Shown here in pieces: positions 42,242 to 51,571 of a stretch of DNA of 64,000 bases. Each line of letters opens with the position of its first letter. Positions within the stretch are counted from its first letter, which is position 1. Below the pieces are notes generated by a model that saw only the letters and a program-made list of their open reading frames with translations, did no database searches and had not been told where the DNA came from. The DNA comes from Nocardia jiangxiensis NBRC 101359 (GTDB lineage: Bacteria > Actinomycetota > Actinomycetes > Mycobacteriales > Mycobacteriaceae): assembly GCF_000308615.1 (NCBI RefSeq), contig NZ_BAGB01000049.1, positions 61,226 through 125,225 on the forward strand, in the 5' to 3' direction. Both the position numbers and the translations under genes were made by a program.

Positions 42242-43129
42242 TCACCGGCTCTCGAAAAACTTTCCGGCCGGTGCGGCGGCGGCGCGTACCAGATCGGCGT
42301 ACACGGGTCCGGCCATCGCCGTATGGACCAGGGCCAGATGCAACTGGTGTACTCCGATTCGTTCCTCCCAGCCTGTCGCGAGTGGATGAATCTCCTGATA
42401 ACCGGCGACAATTCGATCCAGGTACGGCGCGCCGCCGAACAAGCGCAAGGTGGCCAGGTCGGTCTCTCGATGCCCACCGTGCGCGGCCGGATCCACCAGC
42501 CATACTTCGTCACGACCCCAGAGCAGGTTGTGCAAATGCAGGTCGCCGTGAATTCTGGCCGGGCCTTCGACCGGCGGGTCGAACCTGTCCAGAGCCGCCT
42601 CGACGGCCGCGACATCATCGGCGGTGAGAGCCCCCGAATCCCTGGATGCGCGCAGAAAAGGCTCGATTCGGCGCAGCCGGTACCACTCGAGCCACGCGGT
42701 GGCGCCGCTGGTCGGCGTGTTGTCCAAGGGTTCGGTCCCGATGTACCCCGCCCAGTCGGCGCCGAAGTCCGAACAGGGTGCCTGATGCAGTACAGCCAGT
42801 CGCCGACCGAAGTCCTCGGCACCGGCTGGACTCGGTTCACCGTGATCGATCCATTGCAGCGCGATTCCGCTCGAATCCACCGCAATCACCTCGGGCAGCG
42901 ACGGGCCGCCGCGCACCGCGATCCACCGCAGCCCCGCTGCCTCGGCGGCGAAGAAATCCGCGGGCGGCGTCCTCGACAACCGTTTGGCGAACAGCTCGCT
43001 GCCATCGTCCAACGTCAGTCGTTCCGCGATGCACACATCGCCACCGGACACCGGGGTCACCCGAATTCGCTGATGCTCGAGGAACATTCCCAGATGACGT
43101 GGGTTGGCACGAAGCCAATCGAGGTCCAT
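42242..43129 (-). CDS. fructosamine kinase-like phosphotransferase
   Basis: A 295-residue APH-fold kinase. SGGDVCIAERLTLDDGSELF and FAKRL form the nucleotide side, IHGDLHLHNLLWG (about 203-215) the catalytic loop, and VWLVDPAAHGGHRETDLAT (about 219-237), then LRLFGG, the metal site. The DPAxxGxRExDLA..LFGG pattern is specific to fructosamine/ketosamine kinases, which repair glycated amines. It lies between the permease (convergent) and the GH3 gene (19-base gap, same strand). Confidence 0.83.
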   Translation of the reverse strand: MDLDWLRANPRHLGMFLEHQRIRVTPVSGGDVCIAERLTLDDGSELFAKRLSRTPPADFFAAEAAGLRWIAVRGGPSLPEVIAVDSSGIALQWIDHGEPSPAGAEDFGRRLAVLHQAPCSDFGADWAGYIGTEPLDNTPTSGATAWLEWYRLRRIEPFLRASRDSGALTADDVAAVEAALDRFDPPVEGPARIHGDLHLHNLLWGRDEVWLVDPAAHGGHRETDLATLRLFGGAPYLDRIVAGYQEIHPLATGWEERIGVHQLHLALVHTAMAGPVYADLVRAAAAPAGKFFESR

Positions 43130-43148
43130 CGGCGCGATGGTACGCCAC

Positions 43149-44132
43149 TCAGCGCAGCGCCTGCGCCGCTTCCTTGCCCTGTTCGATGTCGCGGGACGAA
43201 CAGCACAGCAGATCTATCCCTGCCTGGTTGGCAGCAATCGCCCGGTTGCCGGTCGACCCGTAGCGCGCGAGCGCTCCCGCTTCCAGTGCGTCGCTGATGA
43301 TCAACCCCCGGAATCCGAGTCGCTGGCGCAGGTGATTCTGCACGATCACCGGCGACATACCCGCCGGACGGTTCGCATCCAGCGCCGGATAGACCGCCCA
43401 GGACATCATGACGTGTGCCACCCCGGCTCGAATCGCCCGAGCGAACGGGACCATATCGACCCCGGTCAATTCCTGCGCCGACGAGGTGATGGTGACCGGC
43501 TTTTCGTCGGTGTTCGCACCCGCGGGCGCGGATCCCAGGCCCGGGAAGTGTTTCGCGCAGGCCGAGATCTTATTGCCCTGCAAGGTCCGGATATACGCTT
43601 CCGCGCAGTCACCCACCACGGCCGGACGGTCGGAATAGCTGCGCCCGTACTGGTCCAGAAAATCCCCCGGACGGCGGTACACATCGAGCACAGGAGCGAG
43701 ATCGGTGTCGAGATTCGCCGCGGCCAGCACGTGCGCAGCACCGGCTGCCTGCGCGTCCGCGGCACGAGCGACATCCCCGGCGGCACCGACCTGCTTGTTG
43801 GACTGGGTCGGCCCGCCCGGCAACCGGTTGACCTGCCCACCCTCCTGATCCGTGGTCAGCAGCAACGGCACCGGCGAAGCCTTACGCAGCTCCGCGGCGA
43901 CCTCAGCGACCTGCTGTGCCGACGCAATGTTGTCGGCGAAAAAGATGACGCCCCCGACCTGGCTTTTCGACGCCAACGTGAGCAATTCCGCCGGAGGCTG
44001 GGTCCCCTTGTACGAGTAAATGATGCGCCGCCCAGCAGGCAGAGCCGCAGCCCGGCCGCGCACAGCCGGAAGTGCCACAACGCCCAATGCGGCAGCGGAC
44101 ACCGAGGTCAAGAACCTACGCCGGTCGAGCAT
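43149..44132 (-). CDS. exported glycoside hydrolase family 3 protein
   Basis: A 327-residue GH3 N-terminal-domain enzyme resembling beta-N-acetylhexosaminidases (NagZ/LpqI) of cell-wall recycling. A Tat signal is at the start (RRRFLTSVSAAALGVVAL). It also has LLLTTDQEGGQVNRLPGGP (about 108-126), AKHFPGLGSAPAGANTDEK (His/Asp dyad region) and the nucleophile Asp in LIISDALEAGAL. It ends soon after the nucleophile domain (IEQGKEAAQALR), so it is a little short for the family. An ATG at 44174 is the alternative start. Confidence 0.83.
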   Translation of the reverse strand: MLDRRRFLTSVSAAALGVVALPAVRGRAAALPAGRRIIYSYKGTQPPAELLTLASKSQVGGVIFFADNIASAQQVAEVAAELRKASPVPLLLTTDQEGGQVNRLPGGPTQSNKQVGAAGDVARAADAQAAGAAHVLAAANLDTDLAPVLDVYRRPGDFLDQYGRSYSDRPAVVGDCAEAYIRTLQGNKISACAKHFPGLGSAPAGANTDEKPVTITSSAQELTGVDMVPFARAIRAGVAHVMMSWAVYPALDANRPAGMSPVIVQNHLRQRLGFRGLIISDALEAGALARYGSTGNRAIAANQAGIDLLCCSSRDIEQGKEAAQALR

Positions 44133-44262
44133 ACGTATCGTTCCGTTCGTTGGCAGGGTCGGATGAGCCGCCATCCACAGTAACCGCCCAGCACACCGAC
44201 TCAGGCATACGAGCCAGAAGCGGGAACTAACGGTGCCATAGCAACGATTACAGGAGAGGTGG

Positions 44263-44565
44263 ATGAGTCGGTCGACACCGCGCCACCGATCCCGCAGCGA
44301 GACAGGGCCTCTCCCCGATTTCGGAACGTTCACTGCAGAACGGCGACGAGCCCTGAAACTGACCCAACGCGACCTGGCCGACCTGGCCGACGTCGGCATC
44401 TCATCGGTGCGCACCCTCGAGGCAGGCCACACCTCGCAGACCATGGCAGTGACCTTGCGTATCTTGGATGCGCTCGGGTTGACGCTGGTGGCCATGCCAC
44501 TGGTCGACGCCAGGGACCTGACCGCCGCCACCGAGCTACGCGTTGTGGAGGCCCATCCACAGTGA
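44263..44565 (+). CDS. HipB-like XRE antitoxin/regulator
   Basis: A 100-residue protein with an XRE helix-turn-helix (FTAERRRALKLTQRDLADLA, then DVGISSVRTLEAG) and a C-terminal beta-strand (TLVAMPLV) as in HipB-like antitoxins. It would bind its own promoter and the kinase toxin HipA. Its stop overlaps the GTG of the hipA remnant, the usual coupling. With the toxin gene destroyed it is an orphan antitoxin. Confidence 0.78.
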   Translation: MSRSTPRHRSRSETGPLPDFGTFTAERRRALKLTQRDLADLADVGISSVRTLEAGHTSQTMAVTLRILDALGLTLVAMPLVDARDLTAATELRVVEAHPQ

Positions 44566-44831
44566 CCGGTCATCCCGATCCCACCGAACTCCGACATGTC
44601 GAGAAGGCTGACGTCTACAAAGCAGGCCGCCTCGCCGGTCACCTGCACCGCGAGCGCGACGACGTCCTGTTCACCTATGCCGAGTCGTACCTCGCCGATC
44701 CGGCGACTGCACCGGACCGAACCATGGATCGATCAGGTCGACACAATCGGCTTCGACGACAAGACCACACCCACCATCTGGCCGCCATGCTCACCGAGCG
44801 AAGCAAAGAACTCCGCCGCTCCCACAGCTAG
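44562..44831 (+). pseudogene. hipA remnant with internal deletion and frameshifts
   Basis: HipA is a ~400-residue Ser/Thr kinase toxin; only 89 codons remain. Codons 1-50 match the HipA N-terminal subdomain (ADVYKAGRLAGHLHRERDDV, then LFTYAESYLADP). A HipA-like C-terminal piece follows in the next frame (PWIDQVDTIGFDDKT), and the tail LAAMLTERSKELRR returns to the first frame. The kinase core is missing, so the pair cannot be an active toxin-antitoxin. Confidence 0.7.
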
Positions 44832-44891
44832 TTGTACGCAACTCGACCAGCCGATCTCCGGAAGGCGCTCTCGTCACCAGCAGCCGGGCGA

Positions 44892-45765
44892 TCACGCCCG
44901 CTCCCGATACCGGTGCAGGAGCTTGTTGAACCGCCTCAGCTTGTCGACCGCGTCTTCGGGTATCGGGTCCGGATGAAAGTGCATGACCTTGTTACGGATG
45001 ATCCGGATCTCTTCCAGCCGAGAGATGAAAGCGGAACAGGTTCCCGACCGTGAGCCGGACATCCAGGTCGCTACCACCTTCATCGTCCGTACCGACCGGA
45101 ACGTCCTCGGTCCCGGGCAGATCGGCCGCCGTGGTCTCTTCCGCCTCGCTGGGCGGTGTGGTCAGTGAAACCGTCGTGTCCAGAGTGACCGCACGGAAAC
45201 TCGGGGAAGTCACCAGCCCGTGGTTCGCCAGATCAGCCTCGATTCGGCTGACTTGATCGCCTCGATCCGATGCTCCCCACAATGACAGTAGATCGCGGAC
45301 GGAGATGCGCTCCGGGGAGTGTTCGTCCGCAAGCCTGCGTGCCTGCCGCAGCCGCTCGTGGATGCGTTGGCGCTCGGTATCTTCGTTGTGCTGGTGAGCT
45401 ACCGCCGCCACTCGCGAAATCACCTGGTCGAGAAGTTCCTGGCGGACAGCGTCCAACATCCGGTTCTGGTCGACCACGAGCCACACCCGCCACCCGTCGA
45501 CAGCCCGCATCCCGGCTGCCACCATGGCTGCCCGCGACGGTGAGCGGAATTCCTCACCGTCGGGCCCGAGCCGGATTCGGCCCGTCTCGGTAACCGTCGC
45601 GTCGTACGCCACGCCAATCCTGCTACGCCGGAATCTGAGTGTCTCGCCGACTTGAATGAGGTCGGCATCCAACAAGTCCGACACCGTGACGCGACGACCG
45701 CCGATGAGGTACATGGATCGGCTGACTGTCTCGTCGTCTCGCTCGGTCACTGCCCCACTCGTCAT
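44892..45765 (-). pseudogene. RAMA-like domain protein, C-terminus frameshifted
   Basis: The main frame (44992-45765, 257 codons) starts with a region resembling RAMA domains (VTVSDLLDADLIQVGETLRF, RIRLGPDGEEFRSPSRAAMV), then a helical middle (RIHERLRQARRLADEHSPER), a winged-helix-like segment and an acidic linker ending in DVRLTVGNLFRF. In the next frame (44892-45083) the expected end continues: FISRLEEIRIIRNKVMHFHP, then DAVDKLRRFNKLL, a HEPN-like RNxxxH tail. An out-of-frame deletion near 45025-45040 best explains this. It is the third gene of the ParA operon, six bases after the Rho_N-like gene. Confidence 0.65.
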
Positions 45766-45771
45766 GGGTAT

Positions 45772-46551
45772 TCACCACTTCCGTAGACCAGCGAACTTTC
45801 GGCGGGCACCGATGGCTTGCTCGAGCACTCGTCTCTCGAGTTCGGTGCGGCTCAAGCGATCCACGCGCGTGAGATGCAGTTCGGTAGCGACAGCGAGCAT
45901 GGTCGCCCGGTCCAACTGCTGTGCGCGCAGATACGCGGCGCCCTCTTCCTCGGTCTCGGTCTCGCGCAGGTGCGAGGCGACGTGCGCCGCTTTGGAATTC
46001 GGCTCGATCGGCGGCGCTGTACCCGCGGATCGGCTCTCATCCGAAGCGGTTTCACCTTCGAGAACTGTGCTACCGGTCGCGGTAAGCCCGTCTGCCGGGT
46101 CGGAGGACGAGGACTCGAGCGGCCGCGACTGGCTCGCGACCACGTCGGCGCTGACAATTCCATGGCTGATCAACGCCTCGAAAAGTTTGGCCTTCGTAAG
46201 CTTGCTGTACCCACGCAGGCCCAGCCGCTTGGCCACATCCTGCAGTTCCGCGACGGTCAGGTTGGCCGCACTCAGGTAGGACCTCCGCCGCTCCGACGAC
46301 AACTGCGAAAGTTGGTACGCCACTTGCACCGGATCGCGTGACGGCACGATGCCGACATCGACTGGCTGCAAATAAGGAGCGATACGTACGTTTTCGTGAG
46401 ACGCCGAGCCAGCCTGTGATGAAGCACCGTCGACTACGACATCGAGTCGCGCTGTTCCACTGATGATCGCCCTCAAGGTGGCCTCGTCCTGTCGCTCCAG
46501 AAACTCGTAGACGCGGCTCTGTAAGGCGGCAAAACTCCTCAGATCGTTCAC
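45772..46551 (-). CDS. protein with two Rho_N/SAP-like helical modules
   Basis: A 259-residue protein of unknown function. Residues ~93-130 (YLSAANLTVAELQDVAKRLG, then LTKAKLFEALI) look like a Rho N-terminal or SAP helix-extended-loop-helix module, often nucleic-acid binding. A second similar module is near the C-terminus (LDRATMLAVATELHLTRVDR), separated by an acidic, Ser-rich linker. Its start overlaps the ParA-like stop (ATGA). It may load the ATPase or the downstream RAMA-like protein on DNA. Confidence 0.6.
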   Translation of the reverse strand: MNDLRSFAALQSRVYEFLERQDEATLRAIISGTARLDVVVDGASSQAGSASHENVRIAPYLQPVDVGIVPSRDPVQVAYQLSQLSSERRRSYLSAANLTVAELQDVAKRLGLRGYSKLTKAKLFEALISHGIVSADVVASQSRPLESSSSDPADGLTATGSTVLEGETASDESRSAGTAPPIEPNSKAAHVASHLRETETEEEGAAYLRAQQLDRATMLAVATELHLTRVDRLSRTELERRVLEQAIGARRKFAGLRKW

Positions 46552-47492
46552 CGGTGATCACCCGACGACAATTCGAGCGCACCCAGGACCTCATCGGCCA
46601 ACTGATCGAACTCCTTGACGACTTCGTCCTTCACCCCACTTCGCAGCATCGCGGGCACACCGCTCTCCCCCGCGTCGCCAAAGTGCCGGGAACTGTTGCG
46701 AATCCTGCTCGCCAGCACAGGAACTCGCGAAGCCGCGGTGACCTCGTCGATCCAACGTTGCTGGGCGAGAGTCACCTGTTGCGAATAGATCTGCACCATG
46801 GTGAAGACGACCCCAAGGAAACCGGGATCGATCGGGTCATGGCCGCCGGTGCCACCTTTGTGGTCGACGAAGTCGTTGAACTGCTCAACAAGTCCAGCGC
46901 AATTACCGACCAGGTAGTCCAACCCCAAGGTGGACAGATAATCGGCCTTGGCCGGTACGAGTATGTGCTCACTGGCCACGATCGCGGTTTTGGTGACGAG
47001 GCCGAAATTCGGCGCACAGTCGATCAGTACCAGGTCATAGGAGACGAACTGACTGTCATCCAAGGCACGCCGTAGGCAACTGTGCAGGTCCAGGAATCTC
47101 CGCTTCGAAGCCTCGAGGGTGGTGGTCCCGCCCAACTGCGCAGCAAGCTCGAGGTCGATATCAATGAGGCCGAGATGCGATGAGATGAGGTCGAGCCGCC
47201 CCGCCGTGACCTCCGAGCAGGCCATTGACCCGCTCCGGGGTCACGATGAGATCCGCCAGCGAGACTTCCCGTCCTGGCATATCGCCGTCATACCACTGCC
47301 TGATCGTCCGGCTATCCTTCAATCGTTCCTGCCACTCGTCAATCGAGTAGAACGAGAAGGTCAGGTCGGTCTGCGGATCCAGTCGATGAGCAGCACACGG
47401 AGCCCGCGATTGGCTACCACCGCACCGAGATTCGAGGTGAGCGTCGTCTTCCCCACGCCACCTTTGTAATTCATGACCGCTACGACCCGCAT
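46548..47492 (-). pseudogene. ParA-family ATPase broken by two compensating frameshifts
   Basis: ParA/Soj-type ATPase in three frames. Frame 1 (47361-47492) carries the Walker A start MRVVAVMNYKGGVGKTTLTS and stops after LLIDW. One C is missing at 47382/47383; restoring it gives LLIDLDPQTDLTF. An extra base in the C4 run at 47199-47202 breaks it again after VNGLLGGHGG; removing one base gives GGRLDLISSHLGLIDIDLEL. The rest (DLVLIDCAPNFGLVTKTAIV, then VPAKADYLSTLGL) is normal. Net length is 315 codons, so the lesions could be recent mutations or sequencing errors. It heads an operon with the Rho_N-like and RAMA-like genes. Confidence 0.75.
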
Positions 47493-47950
47493 AGCACTCC
47501 CCACAGGTCTCAGGCGCCGACAACGTCGGCGAAACTGATCACATTTCGCTGTGCCGATCCCGGTGAAGAGACGAAAAGCTCACCTGCACAGAAGGATTCC
47601 CACTCCGCGCCGCCATATGAACCCCCGTCCACAACACACGGGCCGTCTCGGCCCACATCGATAGTGCCATCAGCAGTCAATGCCGCAAGCTGAAACTGGC
47701 TCTTTCACAGCAGCTTTCGCGGAGGCTTACCGGGTTTACCCCGCTCCAAGACCAGGCCGGGCGGTATTAAATCCGGGTTCCACCGGGAATGTACCGACCG
47801 GTTCTATCCAAATTCCCGGATTATGTACTGCGCAGTACTTTTCGCCCGATTTACTCGACGCGCCAGCGGCTCACCCATGCCCACCGTCTTACAAAGTCGC
47901 CCGACCACCTTCTACGTCGATCGAACCGCGCTGCCTTACATTCTCCCAAA
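47493..47950. other. intergenic stretch with a 14-bp palindrome
   Basis: About 460 bases between the ParA-like gene and the divergent ATPase operator. No convincing gene; an ATG frame at 47680-47958 lacks coding character. GTACTGCGCAGTAC at 47825-47838 is a perfect palindrome in an AT-richer stretch and could be a binding site. Confidence 0.4.
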
Positions 47951-47993
47951 TGAGATAGTATCTCATGCGATACTATCGACACCGATAGTATCG
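47951..47993 (+). promoter_or_regulatory. three evenly spaced GATA(G/C)TATC palindromes
   Basis: Centres are 15 bp apart: TGAGATAGTATCTCA (47951-47965), CGATACTATCG (47968-47978) and CGATAGTATCG (47983-47993). The array ends 19 bases before the TTG of the ATPase gene and overlaps its likely promoter, as an operator for a cooperatively binding repressor would. Confidence 0.65.
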
Positions 47994-48012
47994 AGCGTTA
48001 GGGAGGTGCGGG

Positions 48013-49449
48013 TTGGGCGACTTCATCGGACGAGAGCGCGAACTGAACACACTGTCGGCCGCATTGGACGGAGTGCGAGCGGAGATCGGAACGACCAGGC
48101 CGGGGCGATGTCTGATCCTGCGCGGGCGACGCCGAATCGGCAAGTCCGCACTTGTGGAGGAGTTCATCGACCGACACCGGGTACCAAACGTCTTTCATAC
48201 CAGCGAGATCGGCTTCGGCACCGAGCCGCTGACCGAGTTCACCGACGCCGTACGAGGTTCGTCGCTGCCTGACGCCGACATCTTCGCCGATGCCATACCA
48301 GGCAACTGGACTGCCGCATTCCGCCAGCTCGCAAGTATCTTGCCCGAGAACCAGCCAAGTGTCGTGGTGCTCGACGAGCTGCCATACCTCATGGACCCCG
48401 CAGGAGCGTTCGAGAGCGTTCTGCAGCGGGCTTGGGATCGCGAACTGTCGCGCAAACCCGTGCTGCTGATCCTCATCGGTTCCGATCTCGCCATGATGCA
48501 GGCACTGACCTCATACGGACGGCCATTCCACCAACGCGGCACCGAAATGCGGCTGGGACCACTCAATCCGGCCGATGTGGCCGCAATGACGGGCCTCGCC
48601 CCGGCCGCCGCCTTCGACGCCACCCTGGTCACCGGTGGGCTCCCCATCATCGCGGCGCGCTGGAACACGGGCGAGGATGTCCAGGCATTCCTTTCCCGCG
48701 AACTAGCAGATCCGGTCAGCCCATTGGTTGTTTCCGCACAACTATCCCTGGCCGCCGAATTTCCGGACCAGACCCAAGCCCGCCAGGTCCTGGCGGCAAT
48801 CGGCAGCGGCGAACGCACCTTCACCAACATCGCCCGAGCAGCCGGCGGAATTGCGCACTCGACACTGTCACGCGCCACTGAGCTGCTGACCGACAAGGGC
48901 ATCGTCGCAGCCGAGCTCCCGATCAGCCTCACCCCCTCGAAAGAACGCCGCTACCGGATCACCGACCCATACCTCCGCTTCTGGCTGACCTTCCTCGGCC
49001 CGCACCTCGCCGAATTGGACCGCATGCGCCCAGACCTGACCCTCGAACGCATTCACCGCGGATGGACCAGCTGGCGCGGGCGCGCCGTAGAGCCATTGAT
49101 TCGCGAATCACTGGCACGCCTGCTGCCCGTACACGGAATCCCCGCAGTTCCCGCAATCGGTGGCTATTGGACCCGCAGCAACGACATCGAAATCGACATC
49201 GTCGGCGCTGACAGAGAGCCCGTCGCACACGAACTGACGTTCTTGGGATCTATCAAATGGCTGGAAAACTCCCCCTTCGACAACCACGACCTGACCGCAC
49301 TCCAGCGCCACCGCCACCGAGTGACAGATGATCCGGTCCCACTGATCGCAGTCACCCGCTCCGGAGCGACAACCGATCACCTCGATGCCGTCTTCACCCC
49401 CGCAGATCTACTCGAGGCATGGCAGCCGCGCGACAACCGAACCAGGTGA
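48013..49449 (+). CDS. archaeal-type ATPase with DUF234-like C-terminus
   Basis: A 478-residue P-loop ATPase. FIGRERELNTLSAALDGV and LILRGRRRIGKSALVEEFID give the N-terminus and Walker A (GRRRIGKS, ~38-45). VVVLDELPYLMD is Walker B (~118-129). A winged helix near 270-300 (GIAHSTLSRATELLTDKGIV) precedes a DUF234-type domain (YRITDPYLRFWLTFLGPHLA) and a possible PD-(D/E)XK-like core (NDIEIDIVGADREPVAHELT). Such proteins are poorly characterised and often found in mobile or defence contexts. The TTG start has GGAGG six bases upstream. The gene is intact, unlike its neighbours. Confidence 0.82.
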   Translation: MGDFIGRERELNTLSAALDGVRAEIGTTRPGRCLILRGRRRIGKSALVEEFIDRHRVPNVFHTSEIGFGTEPLTEFTDAVRGSSLPDADIFADAIPGNWTAAFRQLASILPENQPSVVVLDELPYLMDPAGAFESVLQRAWDRELSRKPVLLILIGSDLAMMQALTSYGRPFHQRGTEMRLGPLNPADVAAMTGLAPAAAFDATLVTGGLPIIAARWNTGEDVQAFLSRELADPVSPLVVSAQLSLAAEFPDQTQARQVLAAIGSGERTFTNIARAAGGIAHSTLSRATELLTDKGIVAAELPISLTPSKERRYRITDPYLRFWLTFLGPHLAELDRMRPDLTLERIHRGWTSWRGRAVEPLIRESLARLLPVHGIPAVPAIGGYWTRSNDIEIDIVGADREPVAHELTFLGSIKWLENSPFDNHDLTALQRHRHRVTDDPVPLIAVTRSGATTDHLDAVFTPADLLEAWQPRDNRTR

Positions 49450-49932
49450 GCCGACTTCAGATCCAGCAACACTCGAATCTGATCATAACGACGCTGAGGA
49501 GATCCCGCGCCTGACGCTCGGACTCCGAGACTTCCCCACTCCTAGGCCCCCACCAACACCAGATCGATTGCAGCAGTTCATAAAGCGTTACACGATCATT
49601 CTCGCGGATCGCGCTTCAACTGTCAGCGTTCCCCAGGAAAACCACTGTTCAGAGCCGTTCCCGTCCTTATAATGCCCCGCCTAGGGCACAAACCTGCGAC
49701 GTATCAGAATTGACCCATCCGAAAATTTCCCCAACTTTCGGCATGACCGCGCGTAATCTTCCGTGACCTGTCCTGTCCCCCATTGGGACATAACCACCGA
49801 TAGGGCAAGCGTTCGGGACTACCGGCGGTTAGCCGTGAGCACAGGCGAACCCCGAACCCATAACAACGGGTCCGAGGCTCGAACCTCGGATGGCACACAG
49901 ACACTCGAACCCAATACTCCGATTGGAAGACG
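49450..49932. other. intergenic stretch next to rlmN
   Basis: About 480 bases with no credible gene; the ATG frame 49385-49672 is a shadow. It contains one 7-bp perfect stem with a 6-base loop (49871-49877 with 49884-49890), possibly the terminator of rlmN or the ATPase gene. No tRNA could be fitted. It may mark the border of the accessory island. Confidence 0.4.
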
Positions 49933-51042
49933 CTACCCTTCAGCCGCGAGCTGGCCGCAGGCCGCGGCGATCTCCTGACCCCGCGTATCCCGCACCGTAC
50001 ACGCCACCCCCTGCGCCTCCACCCGCCGAACGAACTCCCGCTCAACAGGTTTCGGCGACGCATCCCACTCCGAACCCGGAGTCGGGTTCAACGGGATCAG
50101 ATTCACGTGCACACGAGAACCCAACGCCTTGTGCAACTTCGAACCCAACATGTCCGCACGCCACGGCTGATCGTTCACATCACGGATCAACGCATACTCG
50201 ATCGACACCCGACGACCCGAGGAGTCCGCGTAATACTTCGCCGCATCCAGAACCTCGGCCACCGACCAACGATTGTTGACCGGCACCAACGTATCTCGAA
50301 GTTCATCATCCGGAGTATGCAGCGACACAGCCAAAGTCACCGACAGACCCTCATCGGCCAGCTTCCGGATCGCCGGAGCCAAACCAACCGTCGAGACCAC
50401 CACACTCCGCTGCGAAATACCCAGACCATCCGGAGCCGGAGAAGTGATGCGCCGCACCGCATTCACCACACGCTTGTAATTCGCCAGGGGCTCACCCATG
50501 CCCATGAACACGATGTTGGACAGGCGGCCGGGGCCACCGCTGACCTCGCCGTCTCGCAGGGCGGCTGCGGCGGCGCGGACCTGGTCGACGATTTCGGCGG
50601 TGGACAGGTTGCGGTTCAGGCCGCCTTGGCCGGTGGCGCAGAACGGGCAGGCCATGCCGCAGCCGGCCTGGCTGGAGATGCACAGGGTGTTGCGGTCCGG
50701 ATAACGCATCAGGACCGATTCCAGGAGGGTGCCGTCGCCCGCGCGCCACAGCGTCTTGCGGGTGGTGCCCTCGTCACACACCACGTGCCGGACCTCGGTC
50801 AGCAGGGGCGGGAACAGCGATTCGGCCACCGTGGCCCGCAGCTGCGCGGGCAGATCGGTCATCTGCTCGGGATCGGCCACCAGACGGCCGTAGTACTGCC
50901 GGGCGATCTGGTCGGCCCGGAACTTGGGCAACCCCAGATCCTGAACCGCCTTGCGACGCTCGTCCGCATCGAGGTCGGCGAGATGCCGCGGCGGCATGCC
51001 ACGACGCGGGGCATCGAAAACGAGCGGAAGGGGGGTAGCCAT
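49933..51042 (-). CDS. rlmN: 23S rRNA/tRNA adenosine C2-methyltransferase RlmN
   Basis: A 369-residue radical SAM methyltransferase that methylates A2503 of 23S rRNA and A37 of some tRNAs. The cluster motif is CGMACPFCATGQGG (CxxxCxxC, about 122-135). It also has IVFMGMGEPLANY, TVGLAPAIRKLA, ADSSGRRVSIEYALIRDVND, and the C-terminal catalytic Cys in VACTVRDTRG, the mechanistic thiol. The start at 51042 (MATPLPLVF) has GAGG close upstream. It belongs to the conserved locus upstream of cdsA. Confidence 0.95.
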   Translation of the reverse strand: MATPLPLVFDAPRRGMPPRHLADLDADERRKAVQDLGLPKFRADQIARQYYGRLVADPEQMTDLPAQLRATVAESLFPPLLTEVRHVVCDEGTTRKTLWRAGDGTLLESVLMRYPDRNTLCISSQAGCGMACPFCATGQGGLNRNLSTAEIVDQVRAAAAALRDGEVSGGPGRLSNIVFMGMGEPLANYKRVVNAVRRITSPAPDGLGISQRSVVVSTVGLAPAIRKLADEGLSVTLAVSLHTPDDELRDTLVPVNNRWSVAEVLDAAKYYADSSGRRVSIEYALIRDVNDQPWRADMLGSKLHKALGSRVHVNLIPLNPTPGSEWDASPKPVEREFVRRVEAQGVACTVRDTRGQEIAAACGQLAAEG

Positions 51043-51151
51043 AACCTCACCAGTGTCCCATCCACATCCAGGTCGGTGGGGTCCGGGGCACGGAACGGTT
51101 TCGGACGCCAACCTGCGTGCAGAACACATAGCAATGGGTAATCATCGAGGT

Positions 51152-51568
51152 ATGACCAGCGACGCCGCATCGAGCTCGGGCCCGGACACTCCCCCGCGGA
51201 CGTCTGCCGCACCGGAATCGCCCAAGATCCCGGAACCTGCCACCAGCTCGGAACCTCCCGCCGTCCCGGACACCACGACACCCGACACCACTCCCGCGAC
51301 CAGCACCCGCCCCGCGCGCAAGGACCCACTGCGCACACGCGCCGGAGCCACCTGGGTCAGCCTGGTCGCCGCCGCGATCATCGGCATCATCCTGCTGGTC
51401 TTCATCCTGCAGAATCTGAATCAGGTGAAGGTCACGCTGTTCTTCTGGAGCTTCTCGCTGCCGTTGGGCGTGACCATCCTGCTGTCGCTGATCGCCGGAT
51501 CACTGGTGATGGGACTCGCGGGCGGCTGGCGGATCATGCAGTTGCGGCGCGCGGCCAAACGCGCCTGA
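51152..51568 (+). CDS. LapA (DUF1049)-domain membrane protein
   Basis: A 138-residue protein with a Pro/Ser/Thr-rich cytoplasmic N-terminus (about 1-60) and two membrane helices (LVAAAIIGIILLVFILQNL and VTILLSLIAGSLVMGLAGG) flanking KVTLFFWSFSLPLG, the LapA-domain pattern. In other bacteria LapA acts in envelope lipopolysaccharide control; the actinobacterial role is unknown. It is divergent from rlmN. An ATG at 51134 is an alternative start. Confidence 0.78.
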   Translation: MTSDAASSSGPDTPPRTSAAPESPKIPEPATSSEPPAVPDTTTPDTTPATSTRPARKDPLRTRAGATWVSLVAAAIIGIILLVFILQNLNQVKVTLFFWSFSLPLGVTILLSLIAGSLVMGLAGGWRIMQLRRAAKRA

Positions 51569-51571
51569 ACG

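Noticed and set aside
44263..44831. Active hipBA toxin-antitoxin module
   Set aside because: The antitoxin-like gene is intact, but hipA retains only about 90 codons in mixed frames and lacks the kinase core.
46548..47492. Programmed ribosomal frameshifting in the ParA-like gene
   Set aside because: There are two shifts of opposite sign with no slippery heptamer or downstream structure, and the next genes are also damaged, so mutation or sequencing error is likelier.
47680..47958. Possible 92-residue protein
   Set aside because: It has poor codon character, no ribosome binding site, Pro/Ser-rich sequence of no family, and overlaps the palindromic operator.
49861..49900. tRNA T-arm (GGTTCGAGCC on the minus strand)
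   Set aside because: The stem pairs as 7 bp with a 6-base loop rather than 5 plus 7, and no acceptor, D or anticodon arms can be folded around it.
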